Source: an uncultured Clostridium sp. (GTDB lineage Bacteria; Bacillota; Clostridia; TANB77; CAG-508). From it: a stretch of 5,991 nucleotides of DNA. The stretch covers positions 1-5,991 of the forward strand of contig CAMMLF010000100.1 in NCBI GenBank assembly GCA_946497585.1. Reading direction: 5' to 3'. The translations under genes and the position numbers were made by a program. The notes below the pieces were generated by a model. That model was not told where the DNA came from. It did not search any database and saw only the letters and a list, made by a program, of their open reading frames with translations. Shown in pieces: positions 1 to 5,556 of the stretch (position 1 is its first letter; the number at the start of each line of letters is the position of its first letter).

Positions 1-305
1 ATATATGGATATGTTTTATCATCTTTTAAAAGTACATTAAATTTAGGCATATTCTTTTTAATAAGGTTACACTCTAAAACTAATGCTTCCGCTTCATTAT
101 CACAAACAATATATTCAAAATGGTCTATTAAAGCAACCATATTAAGTATTCTTTGTGTTTTTTTAGTTTTCCTAAAGTATGATGTAACTCTTCTTTTTAA
201 AGAAATTGCCTTGCCCACATATATTATTTTATCGTTTTTATCGTGCATTATATACACGCCCGGTTTATTAGGTAATTTTTTTAATTCTTCCTCTATGTTA
301 AACAT
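1..305 (-). CDS. uvrC: UvrABC system protein C, N-terminal part (cut by window edge)
   Basis: UvrC makes the two incisions that flank a DNA lesion during nucleotide excision repair, after recruitment by UvrB. Only the first 101 codons are present; the frame is open to base 1. The visible part is the N-terminal GIY-YIG nuclease domain, which makes the 3' incision: PGVYIM at residues 15-20, IIYVGKAISLKRRV at 27-40 (containing the conserved Tyr29 and Arg39), SYF at 42-44, and EALVLECNLIKK at 73-84 with the probable metal-binding Glu78. KFNVLLKDDKTYPY at 88-101 is also typical of UvrC and separates it from stand-alone GIY-YIG nucleases. The ATG at 303-305 was chosen because the protein then starts where UvrC proteins usually do, and an AGGA (312-315) lies 6 bases upstream. 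A promoter lies at 432-460 and a long hairpin repeat sits in the leader. Naming is secure; the missing C-terminal parts (UVR, RNase H-like and HhH domains) cannot be checked. Confidence 0.95.
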   Translation of the reverse strand, partial: MFNIEEELKKLPNKPGVYIMHDKNDKIIYVGKAISLKRRVTSYFRKTKKTQRILNMVALIDHFEYIVCDNEAEALVLECNLIKKNMPKFNVLLKDDKTYPY

Positions 306-316
306 TTCTTTTCCTT

Positions 317-411
317 TTTTACTTTTGGGACGGTCCTTTTCGTAAAATTTTACGTTTTGCTCCGTCCCCAAAGTAAAATATTTTACGAAAAGGACCGTCC
401 CAAAAGTAAAA
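317..411. repeat. GGGACGG palindromic repeat, copy 1 (MITE-like)
   Basis: A long, nearly perfect inverted repeat. Bases 317-347 are the exact reverse complement of 381-411 (31 bp), and 348-353 pair further with 373-378 after a 2-base bulge (TA, 379-380). The loop (354-372) holds a third motif, GTTTTGCTCCGTCCCC. GGGACGG or its complement occurs three times (327-333, 362-368, 395-401). A diverged relative lies at 5557-5640. It has no coding capacity. Similar GGGACGG palindromes are known as dispersed repeats in Clostridia and other bacteria, sometimes near IS200-like REP-associated transposases; that link is family knowledge and no transposase is present here. The element lies in the uvrC leader, just upstream of its ribosome binding site. 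Confidence 0.85.
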
Positions 412-431
412 TCTCTATTAATCATAATTAT

Positions 432-460
432 ATTTTATCAAAAAAATGCGATAATTTCAA
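432..460 (-). promoter_or_regulatory. Predicted sigma-A promoter for uvrC
   Basis: On the minus strand, -35 TTGAAA (455-460) and -10 TAAAAT (432-437) are separated by exactly 17 bases; each box differs from consensus at one position. Transcription would start near 425 and run through the palindromic repeat at 317-411 before reaching uvrC. It lies downstream of the terminator at 485-512, which fits an independent uvrC transcription unit. Prediction only. Confidence 0.6.
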
Positions 461-484
461 CTGTTTTATTTATTCTATTAATAT

Positions 485-512
485 AAAAGATGCTATTTTT
501 ATAGCACCTTTT
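485..512 (-). terminator. Intrinsic terminator after the DUF4362-like gene
   Basis: Stem GATGCTAT (489-496) pairs with ATAGCACC (501-508) around a TTTT loop (497-500), and A/T pairs extend it to 485-512. In the minus-strand RNA the single imperfect pair becomes a G-U wobble and the stem ends in UUUU, so it reads best as the terminator of the minus-strand gene ending at 530. The plus strand also has a T-run (509-514), so some bidirectional activity is possible. Confidence 0.75.
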
Positions 513-529
513 TTGCATTATATTAATAA

Positions 530-1462
530 TTAATTATTATATATCTCAAACTTTTCTACACTTATTACTTCTATTTGAGCAGGATAAGTATCTCTAATTA
601 ATCCTGTAAAAATTACTCTTACAGTATCTCCTACTTCAAAATCGTTTCCTTGGGTATTAATTAATAATTTATCTCCTAATCCTTCTCCATTTTCTATTGG
701 TTTAATCCACATTACATTGTCAAATACCTCTAAAACCTCTGCTCTAAATTCAGGGGCAACTGGGTATACAGTAGCATCTTGAGGATATGAAACTATATTA
801 ATATCTTCGTATTTTTTTCCGTCCAATGTTGTTATATACACATCATTATTTTCGTTTATTATGTTATATTCTTGACTAGGCTGAACAACTAATAAAAGCA
901 TTAATTCTACTGCCCCGTCAGTTTCTATTAAATTAACTGTATAAAATTCACCTGGAATATCATCATTAATTACAACTTTTCTTTCCTCTTCTGCCATATA
1001 TTTATCTCTTGTATAGTCAGATTTTAAAGTATACTTTTCTCCATCATAGCTTAAATCATATAAGATTAAATTGCCTTCTACTGTTGTTGCAACAATTCTA
1101 ATTGAACTTGCAACTCTATTTTGGGCATCATGCTTAGTATTCTCTATAAAATTATCTAAATATTCCTTGTTAAACACTGTATAATACGTTACTGTAAAAC
1201 AGCCATCTTTTATAGCCTGCTCAATAGTATAGCTTTGTGGTAACTCTTCTAAGCTTGCATTTTTTGTATCTATTTGATTTCCTGTAACATTATTACCAAC
1301 TTCGTTATTATTTAAAGTATTATAATTAGTTTCAATTCCGTTATAAATATTATTAGCTATAGTTTCATCATCATTAAAAACACCCAAGCTAAATAGCACC
1401 AATCCTATCGCCACAGCTAAAGCAATAAATATAACAATTCCTATTAAAATTTTGTTTTTCAT
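530..1462 (-). CDS. Membrane-anchored DUF4362/DUF3221-like protein of unknown function
   Basis: A 310-residue protein of unknown function. One N-terminal hydrophobic helix (about residues 4-29) follows a short basic start (MKNK). It contains no lipobox cysteine, so a membrane anchor with the bulk of the protein outside the cell is likely. An Asn/Thr/Glu-rich linker (31-75) follows. Residues about 78-180 resemble DUF4362: SYTIEQAIKDGCF, then a Leu/Phe-rich helix, IRIVATTVEGNLILYDLSYDG (121-141) and DYTRDKY (149-155). Residues about 225-305 resemble DUF3221 of the YobA type: FRAEVLEV (239-246), FEVGDTVRVIFTGLI (275-289) and TYPAQIEVISVEK (292-304), suggesting an OB-like barrel. Both assignments come from remembered family patterns and were not searched. 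The start has an ideal AGGAGGT (1467-1473) 4 bases upstream. It follows the sigma factor gene by 78 bases on the same strand and precedes a terminator, so the two are probably co-transcribed. A sensor or regulator role next to that sigma factor is inference. Confidence 0.8.
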   Translation of the reverse strand: MKNKILIGIVIFIALAVAIGLVLFSLGVFNDDETIANNIYNGIETNYNTLNNNEVGNNVTGNQIDTKNASLEELPQSYTIEQAIKDGCFTVTYYTVFNKEYLDNFIENTKHDAQNRVASSIRIVATTVEGNLILYDLSYDGEKYTLKSDYTRDKYMAEEERKVVINDDIPGEFYTVNLIETDGAVELMLLLVVQPSQEYNIINENNDVYITTLDGKKYEDINIVSYPQDATVYPVAPEFRAEVLEVFDNVMWIKPIENGEGLGDKLLINTQGNDFEVGDTVRVIFTGLIRDTYPAQIEVISVEKFEIYNN

Positions 1463-1540
1463 AAGTACCTCCTAAAATTTATTAAAACTTGTTTTTTTAA
1501 GAACTTGTATTTATCCTTAAATTTATTATGTTTTAATATT

Positions 1541-2593
1541 CTACTTCTTAGACAATTTATTTTTTTGTTTTAGTTGGTATTTTATAAATTTTATCAAAAA
1601 TATAATAGATAATACTAAAAATAATATTGATAGAAAATAAAGTGGCAACTTTGTAGTTGTATTAAAAGTAGCATTTTCTATTGTTTGAGTGGTCTCTTCT
1701 AAATCATCACTATTTGAACTTTCATTAATATTATTTTCATTAATTGCATTATTATTTTCTGAAATTATTGAATCTGTAATTATTGTATCCAATTCATTTT
1801 CAATAAAGCTGTCTGGCCAATCCATTTCATTTTTTTGTGAACTATTTTCTGTGTTTGCATCATTTTCAATTGCACTATCTAATTCTTGGTTCTCTTGTGA
1901 ACCATTTTTTTCTGCATCTATTGTATTTTCACCATCTTGACCATTTATTTCATCACTATCAGTTATAATTTCATTACCATTTTGACCATTTATTCCATCA
2001 TCATTACTTTGTTGCTCCTCGTGCATATTTTTATCCATTAATTTTACAATACTTGTACATATCACAAACAAGCACAAGTTTGTTATAAATAGCTTTAGTG
2101 TATGAATAGCCGAATAATATTTCCATTTAACTGTATTTTCATTCTTACCTAGTATTTTAGCTATTTCTTTAAAAGTAAAATTCGACTCCGTTTTTAACTT
2201 TACTATAAGCTCTTCTTCTGAATTTAACTTTTTCATTAATTCTTTGTAGCTAGCTTCATTAATTAAGTTGGAAATTTCCACATCATCTTTGTAAATTTGA
2301 AGATCATCTATATTTATATCTTTTCTTTTTGATTTTATATAATTTAAAGTTTCATTTTTTGCAACTGTATATAACCAAGAAGCTTCATTTCTGCTTGGTA
2401 GCTTATCTTTTGGTAATTTATATATTTTTAAGAATAAATTTTGCACAATGTCTTCACTATCTTCTTTATTTTTTATAATGCCAAAAGCTATTTTGAAAAC
2501 ATAATCTTTACACTCTTTGTAAAACATTTCAAAATTCTGTTCTTTATTTTCTATTACCATTTGCATTGCTATATGAAGCTTATTTTTATTCAT
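1541..2593 (-). CDS. ECF-type sigma factor with two transmembrane segments and acidic linker
   Basis: Counting from the ATG at 2593 (350 residues). Residues about 30-91 form a sigma-70 region 2: DYVFKIAFGIIKNKEDSEDIVQNLFLKIY and SWLYTVAKNETLNYIKSKRK, the usual core-binding and -10 recognition helices. Residues about 123-167 form region 4 with its helix-turn-helix (FTFKEIAKILGKNENTVKWK). ECF sigma factors usually stop here; this one continues with a hydrophobic helix (about 168-186), a roughly 125-residue linker rich in Asn, Asp, Glu and Ser, a second hydrophobic helix (about 316-336) and a basic tail (KYQLKQKNKLSKK). Expected topology: sigma domains and tail inside, linker outside. The -35 and -10 targets are unknown, and no separate anti-sigma gene is seen. 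Start choice: AAGGG lies 12 bases before this ATG. An in-frame TTG directly before it (2594-2596) has better spacing, and a TTG at 2627-2629 would add 12 residues but its AAGG is too close. Sigma identity is sure, the mode of control inferred. Confidence 0.9.
   Translation of the reverse strand: MNKNKLHIAMQMVIENKEQNFEMFYKECKDYVFKIAFGIIKNKEDSEDIVQNLFLKIYKLPKDKLPSRNEASWLYTVAKNETLNYIKSKRKDINIDDLQIYKDDVEISNLINEASYKELMKKLNSEEELIVKLKTESNFTFKEIAKILGKNENTVKWKYYSAIHTLKLFITNLCLFVICTSIVKLMDKNMHEEQQSNDDGINGQNGNEIITDSDEINGQDGENTIDAEKNGSQENQELDSAIENDANTENSSQKNEMDWPDSFIENELDTIITDSIISENNNAINENNINESSNSDDLEETTQTIENATFNTTTKLPLYFLSILFLVLSIIFLIKFIKYQLKQKNKLSKK
1931..2002. repeat. Imperfect 45-base-period repeat in the sigma factor linker
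   Basis: Bases 1931-1957 and 1976-2002 match at most positions (shared core TTGACCATTTATT), with a spacing of 45 bases, or 15 codons. They encode the related peptides DGINGQNGNE and DEINGQDGEN. The repeat lies inside the predicted extracytoplasmic linker and is in frame, so linker length could change without loss of frame. Confidence 0.6.
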
Positions 2594-2664
2594 CAAAAAT
2601 ACATTCCCTTCTACAAAGTTTTTACGCAAACCTTTTTAGTATCAATTTTCTCTAAGTTTTTTGA

Positions 2665-2693
2665 ATAATATCCTACGAATTTTCTCTTTCCAA
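2665..2693 (-). promoter_or_regulatory. Possible sigma-A promoter for the ECF sigma gene, overlapping the end of ogt
   Basis: On the minus strand, -35 TTGGAA (2688-2693; 4 of 6 consensus bases) and -10 TATTAT (2665-2670; 5 of 6) are 17 bases apart and span the ogt stop codon. Transcription would start near 2658, about 65 bases before the sigma factor ATG. If real, the sigma gene can be expressed apart from ogt. In such AT-rich DNA a chance match is quite possible. Confidence 0.4.
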
Positions 2694-3152
2694 CTCTAAT
2701 AATTTTTCTTTAACGTCTAAGCCACAGGCATATCCAACCAACTTCTTATTACTTCCAATTACTCTATGGCAAGGAACTATAATTATTATTTTATTTTTAT
2801 TATTAGCCATTCCAACTGCTCTAGATGCTTTCGGGTTTCCTATACGTTTTGCTATATCTAAATATGAACAAGTCTCGCCATATGGTATTTTTAAAAGCTC
2901 TTTCCATACTTTTATTTGAAAATCTGTGCCTTCTAGCTTTATTGGAATATCAAATTTCTTTCGCTTGCCTGCAAAATACTCATCTAATTGTTGTTTTGTA
3001 TTTTTTATTAAAGAAGTTTCTTTTTGTATACTATTTTTTGCCATTTCTTCAATATCTTCTTTTGTTTTAACTACATTGACCAATACTATTTTTCCATTTT
3101 CTTCGCATATTGCTAACTCTCCTATTTCAAAATCACATATTTTGTAAAACAT
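2673..3152 (-). CDS. ogt: Methylated-DNA--[protein]-cysteine S-methyltransferase
   Basis: This protein reverses O6-alkylguanine and O4-alkylthymine damage by moving the alkyl group irreversibly to its own cysteine. At 159 residues it has the usual Ogt length. The N-terminal part (about 1-72) is the variable ribonuclease-H-like domain, ending in a QQLDEYFAGKRKKFDIPI segment. The C-terminal DNA-binding domain has FQIKVWKELLKIPYGETCSY (78-97), the helix with the arginine finger (Arg111 in ASRAVGMANN) and the active-site PCHRV with Cys128, followed by IGSNKKLVGYACGLDVKEKLL. The usual NP before the active-site strand is replaced by NK (NNKNKIIIIVPCHR), a mild departure. The ATG is preceded by AGGAG (3159-3163) at 6 bases. 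It is divergent from glmS and 79 bases upstream of the sigma gene on the same strand. No convincing promoter was found upstream. There is no AdaA-type domain, so an adaptive response is not indicated. Confidence 0.95.
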   Translation of the reverse strand: MFYKICDFEIGELAICEENGKIVLVNVVKTKEDIEEMAKNSIQKETSLIKNTKQQLDEYFAGKRKKFDIPIKLEGTDFQIKVWKELLKIPYGETCSYLDIAKRIGNPKASRAVGMANNKNKIIIIVPCHRVIGSNKKLVGYACGLDVKEKLLELERENS

Positions 3153-3261
3153 CTTTTTCTCCTAATAATTTGAATAATATATCTTTGTGCTAATAAATTT
3201 TAGCCTAATGTTTTTTATACCCTAACATATTTTTTCATAAAAATCAAATATCCCAAGGTAC

Positions 3262-3290
3262 TTGCACTTTTATTAATTTTATTGTATAAA
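3262..3290 (+). promoter_or_regulatory. Predicted promoter for the glmS ribozyme-glmS transcript
   Basis: -35 TTGCAC (3262-3267), a 17-base spacer and -10 TATAAA (3285-3290), immediately followed by a second candidate, TATACT (3292-3297). Transcription would start near 3298-3305, about 65 bases before the ribozyme cleavage site, which suits a leader carrying the ribozyme. The -35 box matches consensus only in its TTG. Confidence 0.5.
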
Positions 3291-3319
3291 ATATACTAGG
3301 TTTCTTAGTTTTTAAAAAA

Positions 3320-3352
3320 GTTACTTATGTAATCTAAAGAACAGATAGTAAC
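3320..3352 (+). other. Stem-loop in the leader upstream of the glmS ribozyme
   Basis: GTTACT (3320-3325) pairs with AGTAAC (3347-3352), and inside it ATCT (3332-3335) pairs with AGAT (3343-3346), leaving a 6-base bulge on the 5' side. It lies between the predicted transcription start and the ribozyme cleavage site, on the short 5' fragment released by cleavage. Its function is unknown and it may be incidental. Confidence 0.35.
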
Positions 3353-3365
3353 TAAAAATTAATTT

Positions 3366-3564
3366 TAGCGCCTGGACAGCTACATATCTGAAAAATCATA
3401 ACATAATTTTGCTTTTATTGAAATCAATTTATTTTATCAAATAATTAGCAAAGATAGCTGTTGACGAGGATAGAGTTTATCGAAATACTCGGCGGATACT
3501 CTATGGCACACTATTGCCAAAGACATTTACAAAAAATACTAGTAATAGTATAAAGGCAATGCAA
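3366..3564 (+). ncRNA. glmS ribozyme: glmS self-cleaving ribozyme-riboswitch (glucosamine-6-phosphate responsive)
   Basis: The conserved parts match the known glmS ribozyme in order. AGCGCCTGGAC (3367-3377) has the expected cleavage between A3367 and G3368. TTGACGAGG (3461-3469), TTTATCGA and TCGGCGG (3489-3495) follow. GCGCC can pair with GGCG (3491-3494) in the core pseudoknot. P1 closes with ACAGCTA (3376-3382) against TAGCTGT (3455-3461). P3 is ATAGAGT (3470-3476) with ACTCTAT (3498-3504). P4 is ATTGCC (3513-3518) with GGCAAT (3555-3560) and encloses a small TACT/AGTA stem (3537-3540, 3547-3550). In this class glucosamine-6-phosphate is the cofactor for cleavage, and the 5'-OH mRNA left behind is then degraded, shutting down glmS. 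Position directly upstream of glmS confirms the call. P1 is unusually long, with 72 bases between its closing strands. The outer limits are approximate. Confidence 0.95.
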
Positions 3565-3594
3565 TTTTAATACATAACATTAAATCTATTCGCC

Positions 3595-3618
3595 TTAAAA
3601 TATAGAAATATATTTTAA
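3595..3618 (+). other. GAAA-capped AT hairpin in the glmS leader
   Basis: A perfect 10-bp inverted repeat (TTAAAATATA at 3595-3604, TATATTTTAA at 3609-3618) is closed by GAAA (3605-3608), a GNRA-type tetraloop. It lies between the ribozyme and the ribosome binding site, in the part of the leader that stays with the mRNA after cleavage. The rest of 3565-3728 holds no gene and no other strong signal; a weak long-range pairing ACAGTT/AACTGT (3661-3666, 3698-3703) is possible. Confidence 0.4.
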
Positions 3619-3728
3619 CAAAATAATGTCAGTAGTCTATGGAACCTATATTTATTATTTACAGTTGTTTATAAATGAACATATATTAATTCAATCAAAC
3701 TGTGAATAGCAACAAATTAATACATTTT

Positions 3729-3736
3729 AAGGAGGT
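3729..3736 (+). promoter_or_regulatory. Ribosome binding site that fixes the glmS start
   Basis: AAGGAGGT at 3729-3736 lies 4 bases before the ATG at 3741. It decides between this ATG and the in-frame GTG at 3702, which has no ribosome binding site. Confidence 0.9.
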
Positions 3737-3740
3737 CCAT

Positions 3741-5555
3741 ATGTGTGGAATTGTAGGATACATTGGTACAAAGAAAGCAGTACCAGTGCTTATTAAAGGA
3801 TTGCTTTCATTAGAATATAGAGGTTATGACTCTGCTGGTATTTGTGTACTAGATAATGACAAACTAGATGTTGTAAAAGACAAAGGTCGTGTAAAAAACT
3901 TAGAGGAAAACCCTGAGCTTTCAAAGTTATTAGGAAATATTGGTATAGCTCATACTAGATGGGCAACACATGGTATTCCATCAAAAGAAAATGCTCATCC
4001 TCATTTAGATTCTACTGGTAAATTTGCAGTAGTTCACAATGGTATAATAGAAAACTACACTGAACTTAAAGTTTTTTTAACATCTAAAGGATATACATTA
4101 AAATCTCAGACAGATACAGAGGTTATACCTAACCTTATTTCATATTATTATGATATAGAAAAAGATGTACTTAAAGCAGTTAATTTAGCAATAAAATCTT
4201 TAAAAGGCAGTTATGCCATAGAAGTAATTACACCTTCCCTAAAGGATACAATAATCGTTGCTAGAAAAGATAGCCCTTTAGTTATAGGTATTGGAGAAGG
4301 CGAAAACTTTATTGCTTCAGATATTCCAGCTGTTTTAAATTATACAAGTAAATTCTATTTTCTAGAAGATAAGGAATTAGCAATTGTAAAAAAGGATGAA
4401 ATTACTTTCTATAATTATGATTTAGAAGAAATTTCTAAAGACATAAAAGATATTGAATGGGACTGTGCAAGTAGTGAAAAAGGTAAATTTGAAGACTACA
4501 TGCTTAAAGAAATATATGAACAACCAAATGTTGTTATGGAAACAATAGGTTCAAGATTAAAACCAAATGAAAAATGCTATTTTGATGATTTAGATATTGA
4601 TTTACGCAGTATAAATAAAATTTATATTATAGCTTGTGGTACTGCTATGCATGCTGGTTTAGCTACAAAATATACATTTGAACATTTTTGCAAAATACCA
4701 GTCGAAGTTGATATGGCTTCTGAATTCAGATACAGAGACCCTTTGATTGATAATCACACTTTATGTATTTTTGTAAGCCAATCTGGTGAAACTGCTGACA
4801 CAATTGCAGCACTTAAACTTGCAAAAAATGCTGGCTCTACTACTTTGGCGGTAGTAAATGTTATTGGTAGCTCAATTACAAGAATTGCAGATTATACAAT
4901 TTATACACACGCAGGTCCTGAAATAGCAGTTGCTTCAACAAAAGCATATACCTGCCAAGTTGTATTATTAAACATATTAGCTGTATATTTTGCTGAATTA
5001 CTTGGCAAAACATCTCAAGAATTAGAAGATTTTAAAACTGAGATTTTAGAACTCCCTGACAAGTTGAAATTAATTTTAGACTCTACTAAAAATATTCAAG
5101 ACTTTGCAAAAGAAGTTTATAATAAAAAAGACATATTCTTCATAGGAAGATATACAGACTACGCTGTTTCTATGGAAGGCTCTTTAAAGCTAAAAGAAAT
5201 TTCATACATTCATTCTGAAGCTTATGCAGCTGGCGAATTAAAACATGGTCCAATTGCATTAATTGAAGATGGTGTAACAGTTGTCGGAATTGCTACAAAT
5301 CCAAATTTAGTAGATAAAACAATGAGCAATTTAGAAGAAGTAATTACTAGAGGTGCAAATGTTATGGTTGTAAGCAACCAAGCTTTGCCTAACATAAAAA
5401 TTAGTTGTAACATAAAAATACCTGAATGCTCTCCTATGCTTTCGCCTATTTTATCTGTTGTACCATTACAATTATTCTCATACTATATTGCTAAAAACAA
5501 AAATTTAGATGTAGATAAACCTAGAAACCTAGCTAAGTCTGTAACAGTTGAATAA
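3741..5555 (+). CDS. glmS: Glutamine--fructose-6-phosphate aminotransferase (isomerizing)
   Basis: GlmS converts fructose-6-phosphate and glutamine to glucosamine-6-phosphate and glutamate, the entry step to UDP-GlcNAc and cell-wall synthesis, in the cytoplasm. The 604-residue length is normal. The N-terminal class II glutaminase domain (1-215) starts MCGIVGYIG, so Cys2 becomes the N-terminal nucleophile after Met removal. It has LEYRGYDSAGI (24-34), HTRWATHG (71-78), VVHNGIIENY (97-106) and SQTDTEVIPNL (122-132). The isomerase half has two SIS domains: the first (about 285-420) with ACGTAMHAGL, ASEFRYRDP, FVSQSGETADT and GPEIAVASTKAYT, the second (about 455-590) with FFIGRYTDYAVSMEGSLKLKEISYIHSEAY and GELKHGP. 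The catalytic residues Glu486, His502 and Lys599 (in DVDKPRNLAKSVTVE) are present. The 604-residue start puts the essential Cys at position 2; the longer GTG form would bury it. Expression is controlled by the ribozyme upstream. No canonical terminator follows; a GGGACGG repeat begins 2 bases after the stop. Confidence 0.99.
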   Translation: MCGIVGYIGTKKAVPVLIKGLLSLEYRGYDSAGICVLDNDKLDVVKDKGRVKNLEENPELSKLLGNIGIAHTRWATHGIPSKENAHPHLDSTGKFAVVHNGIIENYTELKVFLTSKGYTLKSQTDTEVIPNLISYYYDIEKDVLKAVNLAIKSLKGSYAIEVITPSLKDTIIVARKDSPLVIGIGEGENFIASDIPAVLNYTSKFYFLEDKELAIVKKDEITFYNYDLEEISKDIKDIEWDCASSEKGKFEDYMLKEIYEQPNVVMETIGSRLKPNEKCYFDDLDIDLRSINKIYIIACGTAMHAGLATKYTFEHFCKIPVEVDMASEFRYRDPLIDNHTLCIFVSQSGETADTIAALKLAKNAGSTTLAVVNVIGSSITRIADYTIYTHAGPEIAVASTKAYTCQVVLLNILAVYFAELLGKTSQELEDFKTEILELPDKLKLILDSTKNIQDFAKEVYNKKDIFFIGRYTDYAVSMEGSLKLKEISYIHSEAYAAGELKHGPIALIEDGVTVVGIATNPNLVDKTMSNLEEVITRGANVMVVSNQALPNIKISCNIKIPECSPMLSPILSVVPLQLFSYYIAKNKNLDVDKPRNLAKSVTVE

Positions 5556-5556
5556 A

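Noticed and set aside
317..411. The palindrome as a CRISPR repeat or the main terminator upstream of uvrC
   Set aside because: There is no regular spacer array, and the element lies downstream of the predicted uvrC promoter with no dedicated U-tract beyond its own arms; the operon terminator is at 485-512.
1689..1940. Plus-strand 83-codon open frame
   Set aside because: It lies opposite the low-complexity linker of the sigma factor; its Ser/Phe/Ile-rich translation simply mirrors that composition, and it has no ribosome binding site.
2594..2629. Sigma factor start at TTG 2627-2629
   Set aside because: The only purine-rich site (AAAAAGG) is one base from this TTG, too close to work; the ATG at 2593 or the TTG just before it is served by AAGGG. 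Not fully excluded.
2441..3147. Three plus-strand open frames opposite sigma and ogt
   Set aside because: They are antisense shadows of genes with clear domain support and show no family pattern.
3153..3300. Promoter for ogt on the minus strand
   Set aside because: Several TATA-like boxes exist in this AT-rich stretch, but none has a credible -35 at proper spacing.
3702..3740. Longer glmS beginning at the in-frame GTG at 3702
   Set aside because: It would place 13 residues before MCGIVG, and GlmS needs the Cys exposed at the N-terminus; the AAGGAGGT at 3729-3736 also serves the ATG at 3741.
5222..5413. Minus-strand 63-codon frame inside glmS
   Set aside because: It is entirely antisense to conserved GlmS SIS-domain sequence and has no independent support.
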